64,000 nucleotides of DNA. Origin: Palsa-883 sp963847615. Its GTDB lineage: Bacteria; Pseudomonadota; Alphaproteobacteria; Acetobacterales; Acetobacteraceae. Made by a program: the position numbers and the translations under genes. Positions 37,058 through 47,462 of this stretch are shown in pieces (the stretch's first letter is position 1; each line of letters opens with the position of its first letter). The notes under the pieces are model-generated. The model was given only the letters and a program-made list of their open reading frames with translations, ran no database searches and had not been told where the DNA came from. The stretch lies in contig CAWKAN010000026.1 of NCBI GenBank assembly GCA_963847615.1, forward strand, positions 1-64,000. The letters are read 5' to 3'.

Positions 37058-38396
37058 TCACCCATTGCGCTCTTCCCGCAGCTTCGCCCAATACGCCAGC
37101 CGCTTGCCGATCTCGCGTTCGAACCCGCGATCGCGCGGCCGATAGAACCCCTCCCGCGCCATCCCGTCGGGAAAATAATTCTGCCCGGAGAACGCCTCCT
37201 CCGCCTCGTGGTCATAGGCATAGCCGGCGCCATACCCCAGCTCCTGCATCAGCTTGGTCGGCGCGTTCAGGATATGCGCCGGCGGCATCAGCGACGCCGG
37301 TCGCCTTCGCCGCCCGCCGCGCCGCCCCCAGCGCGGTGTAGACCGCGTTCGATTTCGGCGCCGTCGCCAGGTAGACCACCACCTGGGCGATCGCCAGCTC
37401 GCCCTCCGGCGAACCAAGCCGCTCGTAGGTCTCCCACCCGGCCAGGGCCTGCGGCAGCGCCTGCGGGTCGGCCATGCCGATGTCCTCGGCGGCGAAGCGC
37501 ACCAGGCGGCGGGCGATGTAGCGCGGGTCCTCGCCGCCGGTCAGCATGCGGGCGAACCAATACAGCGCCGCGTCCGCGTCCGAGCCGCGCATCGATTTGT
37601 GCAGCGCGGAGATCAGGTTGTAGTGCTCCTCGCGGTCCTTGTCGTACAGCGCGGCGCGCCGGGCCAGCAGCGCGGCGAGCGCCCCCGCGTCCATCGCCGG
37701 CGTCTCCGCCGGCAGGGCAAACAACTGCTCGGCCATGTTGAGCAGGTAGCGCCCGTCGCCATCGGCCATCGCGCGCATCGCCGTGCGCGCCTCGGGGTCG
37801 AGCGGCAGGGCGCGCCCCGTCTCCGCCTCGGCACGGACCAGCAGCAGCTCCAGCGCCGCGTCGTCCAGCCGGCGCAGCACCAGCACCTGGCAGCGCGACA
37901 GCAGCGCGCCGTTCAGCGCGAAGGACGGGTTCTCGGTGGTGGCGCCGATCAGGGTGATGGTGCCGGTCTCCACCACCGGCAGGAAGCCGTCCTGCTGGGC
38001 GCGGTTGAAGCGATGGATCTCGTCGACGAACAGCAGCGTCCCTTCCCCGCGCGGCGCCGGCGCGTCGGCGTCGTCGAACGCGCGCTTGAGGTCGGCGACG
38101 CCGGAAAACACCGCCGAGAGCTGCACGAACGCCAGCCCGGAGCGCGCGGCGAGCAGCCGTGCGATGGTGGTCTTGCCGACGCCGGGCGGCCCCCAGAGGA
38201 TCAGCGAGGCCAGCGAACCGCGCGCCAGCATGCGCGTCAGCGTGCCGTCAGGCCCGAGCAGGTGGTCCTGGCCGACCACCTCCTCCAGCGTGCGCGGGCG
38301 TAGCCGATCGGCCAGCGGGCGCGGCCCGGCCGGCGCATCCGGCGCGGGCGCCGGGCCGAACAGGTCGTCCGGGGTGGTGGCGGGTGGCGAAGCCAT
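37058..38396 (-). CDS. rarA: Replication-associated recombination protein RarA (one frameshift)
   Basis: This AAA+ ATPase acts at stalled replication forks. Walker A (GPPGVGKTT), Walker B (LLFVDEIHRFN), the GATTENPSF sensor and the LNGALLSRC segment are clear. The C-terminal part (SLMPPAHILNAPTKLM, then GYAYDHEAEEAFSGQNYFPD) is in another frame; one extra base near 37292-37300 separates ATG from SLMPP. Correcting it gives a full-length protein of about 445 residues. ATG 38396 is the start. Confidence 0.88.
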
Positions 38397-38821
38397 GATG
38401 CGATGATAGTGCGGTGGGGCGTGGAAGCGAATTGAGATGGCGTTCAGCGGCGCGCGGGCCATCACGTCACCGCGTATCAACGCGCGGCACGTCGGTGCGC
38501 GATCGGACCTTGCGGCGAGACGAGCCTTCGGACGATCCGGCGTCGCTCGCCAACATGGTGTCGGGACGATTGGCATACCATAGCGATGCGAGATCGGCGG
38601 TGCCCGCTGGATGGCATCGGCGCGACAGCCAAGCGCGCGGCGCAGGATCTGGAACCGGCCCGCCACCTGATGGGCGATGCCCTGCTGCAAAGCGGGGAAT
38701 TCGTTCTGTTCGTATTGGATTGCCTTGGGCGCGCGGTCAGCAACGCAATGACCGATGCGGCGGCGGCCATTGTGCGGACATACCGCGGCGCGTGAGCGGC
38801 TCACTCCCGGTTCTCCGCAGC
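38397..38821. other. Intergenic stretch with no supported gene
   Basis: The gap holds a possible 69-codon frame at 38586-38795 (plus) without a ribosome-binding site or recognisable family, and no RNA gene. Composition matches the surroundings. Confidence 0.3.
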
Positions 38822-38825
38822 CCCG

Positions 38826-38924
38826 GCGGCGCCGGCCGCGATCGGCAACGCCGTGGCGTTCCCGGCCAGTCCGGCGTCGGGCTACACGTCGGGCACCATC
38901 CTGACGATCGACGGCGGCGGCTGA
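38826..38924 (+). pseudogene. Remnant of a short-chain dehydrogenase 3' end
   Basis: The frame reads AIGNAVAFPASPASGYTSG followed by TILTIDGGG and a stop, which is the conserved C-terminus of classical SDR enzymes. Nothing upstream extends it. A related remnant lies at 42093-42511. Confidence 0.65.
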
Positions 38925-38954
38925 GCGCCGGTTCGCGCGGAAGCCATCCTGTAC

Positions 38955-38979
38955 ACCTCTCCCACATCGTGGGAGAGGT
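38955..38979. terminator. 11-bp perfect hairpin
   Basis: ACCTCTCCCAC and its exact complement enclose a 3-base loop. It could terminate transcription from either side; only short T or A tracts are adjacent. Confidence 0.4.
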
Positions 38980-38999
38980 TGCGGCGCGCCAGAGCCGCG

Positions 39000-39400
39000 G
39001 GTGAGGGTGCGTCCCGCGGCACGCGCGTGGTGATGGACGGTACAGGTGGTCCAGGTCGTCGCGTAGCTGCCCAATGCGATCAGCTACGGCAACAGCGTCA
39101 GCATCACCCAGCTACGACAACAGCGCCAGCATCAGCGCCAACGTCGCCGTAGAAACGGCGAGACCTCGCTGCCGCATGCACGTAAGAACGCTGCGTCGCC
39201 GGCGACGGATTACGGACCGTCCTGTCCTCGATCATGCGGCGACGCAGCGGGTTCATCTCGGCCATCCGGGGACTCCCGTCTCTGAGGTTGGGTTGCAGCA
39301 CGCAGCCCCCTGGCAGGCGGCAGGTTTCCCGCTCAGACCGGTCGATCGTCCCTCCTGCCGCGGCAGCGGTTCAGTTCAATCCCCTGGTTGACGGCACGCC
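39000..39400. other. Intergenic stretch without recognisable gene
   Basis: Repetitive AACAGCGYCAGCATCA-like words occur near 39093-39150, which may be a decayed low-complexity coding remnant. No supported gene was found. Confidence 0.3.
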
Positions 39401-40174
39401 CTAGTCCAGGCCGAGTTTAGCCTTCGTCGCGGGCGCCGTGATCAAGCCCACGAGATCGGCGAAACCAGGCGGCGGATCTCCCTTCGTGATCAGTATCAAG
39501 CCACGCGAGAAAAGTGGCGCCATGCCGCTGACGGCGGGATTGGCCGTGGCTAATCCCTTGCCGACGGCGCCCGCGCCGCCAGCCGTGACGCCGACGGCCG
39601 CCACCTCATCTTTCGTGGTGCTCGCCTTGCGCGCGTTCTCAGGATAGGCCGCGCCATGCATGATATCCTTCTGAACTTCCTGGCGCGTCGCCGAACTCTC
39701 GTCGGCTGACATGACGACAGTGATCGGCAGATTGGGGCCGCCCACATCCGACCAGTTCGTGATCTTGCCGCTGTAGATCCCGGCCCACTGCTCCTTCGTC
39801 ACCGGCTTCGTCTTGACCGCGTTGTTGCGATGCACGATCGGCACCACCAAATCCGTGCCGAGCACCCAGACCTTCAGACCGCTTTTGTCGTCAACATGCG
39901 CGTTTTTCAGCAGATCCTCGAACGTCGCGCTGCTCATGGAACAGGGCACCTTGCCCGCAAGCAGCTCCGCGAAACCGTCACCGGAGGAATTGCCAACCAC
40001 GTCAAGCTCGATACCTAGCTTCTGGCTGACCTCCTTGCGAATGTCCGGCGTGAAGACGACGTTGGTCACAGTGGTGGAGCCGGCACATTTCAGGCTGGCG
40101 GCGGACGACGGGCTGATCCATCCGGCCAGGCCAACAGTCAGTGTGGCGGCGACGAGCGTCGTGATTTTCGTCAT
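39401..40174 (-). CDS. PstS-like periplasmic substrate-binding protein
   Basis: A signal peptide (about 1-26, ending SSAAS) is followed by LKCAGSTTV, the serine-rich oxyanion-binding start typical of PstS-superfamily proteins. KITNWSDVGGPN and the ITVVMSADESSATRQEV loop also fit that family. The 257 residues are somewhat shorter than PstS. No pstCAB genes are adjacent, so it may be an orphan phosphate or other oxyanion sensor. It is divergent from MCP2, and a partnership with that receptor is conceivable. Confidence 0.75.
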   Translation of the reverse strand: MTKITTLVAATLTVGLAGWISPSSAASLKCAGSTTVTNVVFTPDIRKEVSQKLGIELDVVGNSSGDGFAELLAGKVPCSMSSATFEDLLKNAHVDDKSGLKVWVLGTDLVVPIVHRNNAVKTKPVTKEQWAGIYSGKITNWSDVGGPNLPITVVMSADESSATRQEVQKDIMHGAAYPENARKASTTKDEVAAVGVTAGGAGAVGKGLATANPAVSGMAPLFSRGLILITKGDPPPGFADLVGLITAPATKAKLGLD

Positions 40175-40303
40175 GGGACACGTTCCTCGATTGCGCGATG
40201 GTCCCTGCATCCTGGCTGTCAAGGATTAGCGGCCCGTTAAGGCCGTCGTGCTATTTCTGCTCGGCCGTACCATTTCTGCTCCGCTCCGACGACTGGAGGT
40301 CCC

Positions 40304-41980
40304 ATGCGCAACCTGACGATTCGCACCAAGCTGTTCGCACAGCTCGCGCTGATGATCCTGATATTCGGTGCGATCACCGCCACAAACTACTGGAGCGCAC
40401 ACCAGGCCGGGTTGGCGGCCGATACGCAGCGGGCGGGCAACGCCACCGGCCAGACGGTGACAGAGGCATCGCAGGCGGCGATGCAGGTCTTGCTAGCCAC
40501 GTTGCACGCGATGAATGCGACCGACGCCAAGGTGGTGACCGAGGATGCGCGCGCCATGGCCACCGCGCACACCGCGCTGGTGAAGGCGCACGCCGAACTC
40601 GCGGCGGGAGCACTGTCGCCGGAAAACCGGCAGGCTGTCGGCGATGCGGCACCGCTGATCGCCCAGTTGGACGACGCGGGACGAGCACTGTTCGACTGTC
40701 TCATCAAGAACGAGGGACTGGAAAAGCTGCCCGACCACGCTGCCGCCATCGACCGAGCCGTCTCCAGCTTGCGCGCGCTGTTCGGCCGCGTCAACAAGGC
40801 GACCCAGGCCGATATGGCTGCCGCCGGTCAGAAGCTTTCAACCGCGATGCGGCAGAGCATGTTATTCGGCATCATTTCGGCCGCGCTCGCCTCGCTTATC
40901 CTGGGCGGGTTCAGCCTGCTGACCGTGCGCAACATCGTCCAGCCCATCGGGCTGTTGGTACGCTGCATGCGCAGCTTGGCGGGAGGCGATACCGCGACCA
41001 CGATCCCCGACACGACGGCACGCAACGAGATCGGAGAGATGGCACGCGCGGTCGAGGTGTTCAAAGAGAACATGATCACGGCCGAGCGGCTTGCCGCCGA
41101 GCAGGCCGCCGAGAACGAGGCGAAGCTGCACCGCGCCCAGAAGGTCGAGGAGCTGACGAAGAGCTTTAAATCGAAGGTGGGTCAGCTCGTCGGCGTGCTC
41201 TCGTCGGCGGCGACCGAGATGCAAGCGACGGCACAGTCGATGGCGGCGACCGCCGAGGAAACCAACCGGCAGTCGGCCACGGTGGCATCCGCCTCGGAGC
41301 AGACCTCGGCCAATGTGCAGACGGTGGCATCCGCGACCGAAGAGCTTGCCTCCTCGATCCAGGAGATCGGCCGCCAGGTCGCGCGATCGACCTCGATCGC
41401 CGGCAAGGCCGTCGCCGACGCGGAGCGCACCGACGCGACGGTGCAGGCGCTTGCCGCCGGCGCGCAGAAGATCGGCGAGGTGGTGACCCTGATCCAGAAC
41501 ATCGCCAGCCAGACCAATCTGCTGGCGCTGAACGCCACGATCGAGGCGGCGCGTGCCGGTGAGATGGGCAAGGGCTTCGCGGTGGTCGCGGCCGAGGTCA
41601 AGGGCCTCGCTGGCCAGACCGCCAAGGCCACCGCCGAGATCGGCGGGCAGATCGACGCGATCCGGAGCGCCACCGGCGATGCCGTCGCGGCCATCCGCGG
41701 CATCGCCAAGACGATCGAGGAGATCAACCAGATCGCCACGGCAATTGCCGCGGCGGTCGAGGAACAGGGCACGGCGACGCAGGAGATCTCGCGGAACGTG
41801 ATGCAGGCGGCGCAAGGCACGCGGGAGGTGACCAGCAACATCGCGAGCGTCAAGGACGCCGCCACCAGCACGGGTGCGGCGGCAAGCCAGGTGTTGAGCG
41901 CCGCCGGCGACCTTTCCCGCCAGTCGGAGCAGTTGACCGGCGAGGTCAACGGCTTCCTTGCCGGCCTCAAGGCGGCCTAA
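40304..41980 (+). CDS. Methyl-accepting chemotaxis protein (MCP2)
   Basis: This 558-residue receptor has TM1 (about 12-30), a helical periplasmic sensor (about 30-185, four-helix-bundle type), TM2 (about 188-208), HAMP, and a complete signalling domain with the tip IASQTNLLALNATIEAARAG. It lacks the PilZ and CZB domains of MCP1 and MCP3. The frame is intact. It is divergent from the PstS-like gene. Confidence 0.92.
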   Translation: MRNLTIRTKLFAQLALMILIFGAITATNYWSAHQAGLAADTQRAGNATGQTVTEASQAAMQVLLATLHAMNATDAKVVTEDARAMATAHTALVKAHAELAAGALSPENRQAVGDAAPLIAQLDDAGRALFDCLIKNEGLEKLPDHAAAIDRAVSSLRALFGRVNKATQADMAAAGQKLSTAMRQSMLFGIISAALASLILGGFSLLTVRNIVQPIGLLVRCMRSLAGGDTATTIPDTTARNEIGEMARAVEVFKENMITAERLAAEQAAENEAKLHRAQKVEELTKSFKSKVGQLVGVLSSAATEMQATAQSMAATAEETNRQSATVASASEQTSANVQTVASATEELASSIQEIGRQVARSTSIAGKAVADAERTDATVQALAAGAQKIGEVVTLIQNIASQTNLLALNATIEAARAGEMGKGFAVVAAEVKGLAGQTAKATAEIGGQIDAIRSATGDAVAAIRGIAKTIEEINQIATAIAAAVEEQGTATQEISRNVMQAAQGTREVTSNIASVKDAATSTGAAASQVLSAAGDLSRQSEQLTGEVNGFLAGLKAA

Positions 41981-42092
41981 ATCGAGACAAGGCGGGAGCG
42001 ACCCGGATACCGGCAGGTGCATCCGGGGATGTTTCGGCGCCGGCTGACGGTGGGTCGTGGTCGGTTGGCGCAGCGGCGGGCCGGCGCCGCGG

Positions 42093-42511
42093 ATGGGCAC
42101 AAGCGGCACGCTGGAGGTGGACCGCGTCGGCGTGAAGTTGCCGTTTGTCGTCAGCGCGGCGAAGGCGCTGGGCGATCCGGAGCGCTGGCGTGAGCCGACC
42201 AAGCGCATGCCGTTCGGCCGCTCAGCGGCGCCGGCCGCGATCGGCAACGCCGTGGCGCTCCTGGCCAGCCCGATGTTGGGCTAAGAGCCCGACGCGAGAT
42301 AACCGCGTCGGATAGCGCACGATCCGTGCCCCCCGTCATGCCGGCGCATGCCGGCATCCACGACTGTCTTTGTTCCGGCAAAGAACGTCGTGGATGCCGG
42401 CATGCGCCGGCATGACGGGGGGGCGATCGTGCCTGCCACAAGACAATTCGGTTATCCCGCGTCGGCCCCTAAGGTCGGGCAGCATCCGGACGATCGATGG
42501 CGGCGGCTGAG
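42093..42511 (+). pseudogene. Second short-chain dehydrogenase remnant, interrupted
   Basis: Up to 42285 the frame reads an SDR C-terminus (DPERWREPTKRMPFGRSAAP, then AIGNAVALLASP), which ends where a 183-base element is inserted. The final GSIRTIDGGG-like end and stop follow at 42478-42511. The remnant resembles that at 38826-38924. Confidence 0.6.
42286..42468. mobile_element. MITE-like 183-bp element
   Basis: The ends are 20-base terminal inverted repeats with 17 matches (AGCCCGACGCGAGATAACCG against GGGCCGACGCGGGATAACCG). Both sides are flanked by CTAAG (42281-42285 and 42469-42473), a likely 5-bp target duplication. Inside lies a perfect 34-bp hairpin (42331-42364 with 42387-42420). There is no coding capacity, so it would need a transposase supplied elsewhere. 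Confidence 0.65.
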
Positions 42512-43076
42512 CGCCGGCCTTCCGCGACCGGGTTCCCCGATCGGGATGGCATTGCTGCGCGGCACGGGTGGGTTGCCCGATGCTGCCGGCCGCTTGACGG
42601 TTTCTTATGGCTCCTCTGCCCATATCGCGGAAGGTGTTGCTTCCGTTGTCTCCCTTGGGCAGGTGAAAAATGCTTCCGTCGTACCTCGGCATCCGCTCCC
42701 GCATCTATGGCGGCATGGGAATCCTCGTCATGCTGGGACTGGCTCTGGCCGGCCTGGGCGTCTGGAATCTGACCTCGATCGACGGTCAGGTCGCACGGAT
42801 GAGCGCGCTGTCCGACAACAACACGCGCGTCCTGCGGATCGTCGGTCTGCTGGAGACGACACGCCGTTCGTCGCTGCGTTACAAGATTTCCGGCACGCAA
42901 GACGCACTGAAAGACAGTGATGCAGCGGAGGCGCAAATCGCCGATCTGCTCCAGGCGGCCGCCAAGGCGACCCTGTCGGAGGAGCGGCGCCGCACATATT
43001 GAGGTGGTCCCCGAAAACTGGACAGGTGGCTAAGAGAGACTCCGCCCCTAAAACGGCCGTTGGGCCGGAGGGACAG

Positions 43077-43370
43077 ATGGGGAACATTCGCAAGAAGCAC
43101 GGCGCGGATTTCAAGGCGAAGGTGGCTTTGGCGGCGGTGCGTGAGGACGGCACGGTTGCGGAGTTGTCGAGCCGGTATGGCGTGCATGCCAGCCAGATCC
43201 ATGCATGGAAGAAGACGGCGCTCGATGGGATTGGTTCGCTCTTCGTCCGGGGCAGGGCTGGGGTGTCCGAGGTCTCTGCTGCGGACGATGCGCGGCTGGC
43301 GAAGTTGTATGAGACGATCGGCGAGCTGACGGTCGAACGCAATTTTTTTCGCAAAAGGTCTGGTCCATGA
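43077..43370 (+). CDS. IS3-family transposase OrfA
   Basis: The 97-residue protein has a helix-turn-helix (GTVAELSSRYGVHASQIHAW) and a coiled-coil-like C-terminus (LAKLYETIGELTVERNFF). A GGAGGG site precedes ATG 43077. A run of seven T at 43343-43349 just before the stop is a plausible slippery site for -1 frameshifting into orfB, the usual way of making OrfAB in this family. Confidence 0.9.
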   Translation: MGNIRKKHGADFKAKVALAAVREDGTVAELSSRYGVHASQIHAWKKTALDGIGSLFVRGRAGVSEVSAADDARLAKLYETIGELTVERNFFRKRSGP

Positions 43371-44326
43371 GCCAGATTGCGCGGCTGTCGCTGATCGACC
43401 GTGCGGACGTTGATCTGTCGATCGTTGCGCAATGCCGGTTGCTGAAAGTTGCGCGCTCGACGCTGTATTGGCATGCCGCTGCGGTGAGCGAGGATGATCT
43501 GCGACTGATGCGGCGGCTGGACGAGCAATATCTGAGGACACCGTTCTATGGGTCGCGTCGCATGGTGGCGGTGCTGCACCGGGAAGGTGAGGCGGTGAAC
43601 CGCAAACGGGTGCGCCGACTGATGCGGCTGCTGGGGCTTGAGGCGATCTACCAGAAGCCGAACACCAGCCGGCGTCATCCGGAACACAAGGTTTACCCTT
43701 ACCTTTTGCGAGGTTTGGTGATCAACCGGCCGAATCAAGTGTGGTGCGCGGACATCACTTACATCCCACTGGCCAAGGGCTTCGTCTATCTGGTTGCGGT
43801 GACGGACTGGTTCAGCCGGCGTGTTCTGGCGTGGCGTTTGTCGATCGGAATGGAGACGGATTTCTGCGTCGAGGCATTACAGGAGGCGATGGATCGGTAC
43901 GGGCAGCCGGAGATATTCAACACCGATCAGGGTGTGCAGTTCAGCAGCGCGGCGTTCATTGACGAACTGGCGGCCCACGGTGTCCGCATCAGCATGGACG
44001 GCAAGGGGCGGTTCCTCGACAACATCTTCATCGAGCGGCTGTGGCGCAGCCTCAAGTACGAGGAGGTGTTCATCAAGGCGTATGCCTCGGTTGCCGAGGC
44101 GCGCGGGGCCATCGGCGGGTGGTTTCTCTTTTACAATGAGGCACGTCTGCACCAGGCCCTCGGTTACCGGACGCCGCGCGAAATCTTCGAGGCCGCGCCA
44201 GCCTGTGGAGATGTGGACAACGCAAGCGCGTTGCCCACATCTCCACAGGCACCACAACCGCAACAAAATGGTTCAATTGACGAGCAGAACGTGCTACGTA
44301 GTTTTGTGGCCTCCTCGCACGGGTAG
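43367..44326 (+). CDS. IS3-family transposase OrfB (DDE integrase catalytic part)
   Basis: The 319-residue protein has an HTH_21 region (YGSRRMVAVLHREG) and the rve/DDE domain: WCADITYIPL (first D), FNTDQGVQFSS (second D) and FIERLWRSLKYEE (E), then a HQALGYRTP end. It lies in the -1 frame relative to orfA and overlaps it by 4 bases. The frame is intact. Confidence 0.93.
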   Translation: MSQIARLSLIDRADVDLSIVAQCRLLKVARSTLYWHAAAVSEDDLRLMRRLDEQYLRTPFYGSRRMVAVLHREGEAVNRKRVRRLMRLLGLEAIYQKPNTSRRHPEHKVYPYLLRGLVINRPNQVWCADITYIPLAKGFVYLVAVTDWFSRRVLAWRLSIGMETDFCVEALQEAMDRYGQPEIFNTDQGVQFSSAAFIDELAAHGVRISMDGKGRFLDNIFIERLWRSLKYEEVFIKAYASVAEARGAIGGWFLFYNEARLHQALGYRTPREIFEAAPACGDVDNASALPTSPQAPQPQQNGSIDEQNVLRSFVASSHG

Positions 44327-46769
44327 GGGGATGTGTAACCGGCGGGAAGTCTCTCTTAGCTTACCCCGTTTCCTGTCCAGTGGATGGGGTCCACCTCATA
44401 TCAGTCGATGGCGGAAGGTGTCGCGACGTACCACAAGATGCGTGGCGAGCTGATCGAGTTGACCCGGCAGATACAGGACTACAAGGCCAAACTGTTCAGC
44501 GGCGACGAACAGATGACAGCCGACACCGCCAGGCTGGTCGCTGCCGCCCGGCAATCCGGCAGCAATGAGATCGATGCGGCAGCAGGGAAGGTGGAAGCGG
44601 CGGCACTGCTTGCCGGCGTTACGAACTGGCGCTTCCTGGCCACCAGCGATCCGAAAGGGGCGGCAACCTTCAAGACGAATGCCACCGCTGCAATGGCTGC
44701 ACTCGCTGCATTGGAGAAACTGCAGCTCGCCGAGGATGTACGCAAGCTGATCGCGCCGGTCAACGCCTCGGTGATCGCCTATACCGGCAGCTTCGCGACC
44801 GTATCCAGCATCATGCTGAAGAGCGCCGATCTGTTCGACAACAAGATGCAGCCGATCATCCGCCAGCAGGTCGCAGCGGCTGCGGGCGTCGCGGGGTCGC
44901 TCAATCGCGACTTCGCCACGACGAAGGACGCGACTGCGGGCATGATATCCGGCACCGTTGCCACGGAAGAGCTGATTGCTGACGGCGCATTGCTGCTGGG
45001 CGCGCTGATCGCCTACCTGGTGGGCCGCGGCATCATTCGGCCGGTATCCGGAATGACGGCGGCGATGAGCCGGCTCGCGGCGGGCGAGACCGCGGTGGAA
45101 ATTCCGTCGCGCGACGCTCGGGACGAGATGGGCGCCATGGCCAAGGCGGTCGAGATGTTCAAGCAGAACGCCGTCGAGCGGGCACGCCTGGAAGTCGAGC
45201 AGAAAGCGCAGGAAGCCCATGCGATGCACGAGAAGCGCGCGGCCCTGGTCGGCATGGCGGAGAAGATCGAGGCGGAGACGGGGGCGGCGCTGGAGTCGGT
45301 CGGTGCCCGGACCGGCACCATAGCGGCAACCGCCGAGGAGATGAGCGCCTCCGCCATGCGCGCCGGGGAATCCGCCCAGGGCGCCGCGACGGCCGCGGCG
45401 CAGGCGCTGGCCAACGCGCAGACCGTGGCGAGCGCCGCCGAGCAGCTCTCTGCCTCGATCCGCGAAATCGGTGGTCAGATGAGCCAGTCGACCGCCGTGG
45501 TCGGCCGGGCGGTCGCCGCCGGCAGCGAGACCCGCGGCACGATGGAGGCGTTGCACACGCAGGTCGGCCGCATCAGCGCGGTCGCCAACATGATCAGCGA
45601 GATCGCCGCCAAGACCAACCTGCTGGCGCTGAATGCCACCATCGAGGCGGCGCGCGCCGGCGATGCCGGCAAGGGGTTCGCCGTGGTGGCCAGCGAGGTG
45701 AAGCAGCTCGCCACGCAGACCGCGCGCTCCACCGAAGAGATCGCCCGCCACATCGGCGAGGTGCGCACGGCGACCGATGCGTCGGTCGCGGCGGTGGGAC
45801 GCATCGAGAAGACGATCGACGAGATCAACACCATCGCCGGTTCGATCGCCGCGGCGGTGGAGCAACAGGGGGCGGCGACCCGCCGAGATCGCCCGCAACG
45901 TCAGCGAGACAGCCGCGGCGGCCAACGAGATGACACGGCGCGTCGCCGAGGTATCGGCCGAGGCCGAGCGGACCGGCCAACGCAGCGCGCAGGTGCGGGA
46001 CGACACGGCGGGCCTCAACGACCTGGTGGGCGAGTTGAAGCGTTCGGTGATCCGGGTGGTGCGCACCTCGACCGCCGAGGTGGATCGGCGCGCCGACCGC
46101 CGCCGCCCCTGCCTGGCGGATGCCGCGATGACCTGCCAGGGACAGTCGGGAAAGGCGGTGATCCGCGACATTTCCGAACGCGGCTGCTTCGCGGAAACCC
46201 AGTTGCATTGCTCGCCCGGACAGCGGGTCGAGCTGGTGCTAAGCTGGTTCGGCCAGCGGTTGCAGGGCAGCGTGGCGCACGTGGTCGATGATGGAGCCCA
46301 CATCAGCTTCGCCGGCGACGGGCTGCAAGCCGCCGACGCCGACCGCATCAGCCTGGAGACTATCCCGGACCTGGTGAGGCTGACCAAGGATGACCACCTG
46401 GCTTTCGTCAAGAAGGTGGTCGATGCCGTCGAGACGGCCGAGAAACTGCCCCCCGGCAGCCTGGCGACGCCGCATCACTGCCGCCTCGGCCGCTGGTACG
46501 AGGGCGTCAGTGATCTCGCGACCCTGGCGCTGGCCTCGTTCAAGGCGCTCGATGCGCCGCATCACGTGGTACACAACTCGGGCCGCCGGGCGCTGGCCGC
46601 TCTGGCAGCCGACGACATGACGACGGCACAGCGCGAGGTCGCGGCGATGCGGGAGGCGTCGGGCCGCATTCTGCAGAACCTCGACGCGTTCGGCCGCGAA
46701 TATCCCACCACGGTCGCGACTTCGCGCCAAACGTTGTGCAGCGAGCCGGCTAACCTGCTCGCCGCGTAA

Positions 46770-46951
46770 TGCCCGGCACCGCCGAACGGCCCGGGCCGAG
46801 GCGATACCAGCCACCGGAACGACCGAGCTACGCCGGCGTATGACCCAACGCGTCATGGCCGGGCCTGTCCCGGCCACGCCGGTTTGGTCGGTCAGTGCGC
46901 GCTTGTCCTGCTGCCTGTGGGGCTAGGCCCGGCCATGACGAAGCGTGGAGC
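46770..46951. other. Gap between MCP3 and rplQ
   Basis: Nothing coding is supported. The stretch has short inverted words (CATGGCCGGGCC against GGCCCGGCCATG near 46854-46937), the kind of palindrome common between operons in this genome, and could end transcription of the ribosomal operon. Confidence 0.35.
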
Positions 46952-47374
46952 CTACGCGGCTTCCGCCTGCTCCGCCGGTTCCGGCTTCGGGCCGCTGTCC
47001 TGGCCCTTCGCCGCATGGTCGCGATCCATCAGCTCGATCACCGCCATGTCGGCGGCGTCGCCATAGCGCACCCCCGCCTTCAACACCCGGCAATAGCCGC
47101 CGGCGCGCGCCTTGTAGCGTGGCGCCAGCACGTCGAACAGCTTGGCCACGATGATGTCGTCGCGCAGTTGCGCATAGGCCTGGCGGCGCGCATGCAGCCC
47201 GCCGCGCTTGCCCAGGGTGATCAGCTTCTCCGCCACCGGCCGCAGCTCCTTGGCCTTCGGCAGCGTCGTGGTGATCTGCTCGTGCTTGATCAACGCCACC
47301 GCCATGTTGCGGAACATCGCCGCACGGTGCGTCGCTGTGACCCCCAACTTGCGCCCGGCTACCCCGTGTCGCAT
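46952..47374 (-). CDS. rplQ: 50S ribosomal protein L17
   Basis: Last gene of the alpha operon. MRHGVAGRKLGVTATHRAAM and NMAVALIKHEQITTT are diagnostic. The 140 residues include a short acidic, Ala-rich C-terminal tail typical of alphaproteobacterial L17. It follows rpoA after an 88-base gap. Confidence 0.95.
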   Translation of the reverse strand: MRHGVAGRKLGVTATHRAAMFRNMAVALIKHEQITTTLPKAKELRPVAEKLITLGKRGGLHARRQAYAQLRDDIIVAKLFDVLAPRYKARAGGYCRVLKAGVRYGDAADMAVIELMDRDHAAKGQDSGPKPEPAEQAEAA

Positions 47375-47462
47375 CGTTCAATCCTTTGTCAGAACGGCTC
47401 GTCGTGCCGTTGGCCCTTGTCAGAACGCCCCTGCAAGCCGATCGGCCCCGGATCGGCCCAGC

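Larger units (their letters stand above)
43000..44398 (+). mobile_element. Complete IS3-family insertion sequence inside MCP3
   Basis: The element is 1399 bp, with imperfect terminal inverted repeats: both ends begin TGAGGTGG, then CCCC and ACTGGACAG, with CTAAGAGAGACT further in. The 3-bp target duplication TAT flanks it (42997-42999 and 44399-44401). It encodes orfA and orfB in overlapping frames. The intact ends and frames suggest recent insertion. Confidence 0.93.
42670..46769 (+). pseudogene. Chemoreceptor MCP3 with PilZ and CZB domains, disrupted by an insertion sequence
   Basis: Joining 42670-42996 to 44399-46769 restores one receptor: TM1 (about 13-33), a helical sensor, TM2, HAMP, the signalling tip (ISEIAAKTNLLALNATIEAA), PilZ (RADRRRPCL and DISERG) and CZB (HHCRLGRWY). 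Removal of the element plus one TAT copy makes RRRTY continue directly into QSMAEG. In addition, one extra C at 45879-45881 shifts the frame before EIARNVSE. It is closely related to MCP1 in the cytoplasmic half but has a different sensor domain. As sequenced it cannot make a full receptor. Confidence 0.88.

Noticed and set aside
38414..39004. Possible 196-codon plus-strand gene
   Set aside because: Frame conflicts with the SDR remnant and hairpin; composition is not protein-like.
39074..39391. Possible 105-codon gene on the plus strand
   Set aside because: No ribosome-binding site, no recognisable family, low-complexity start.
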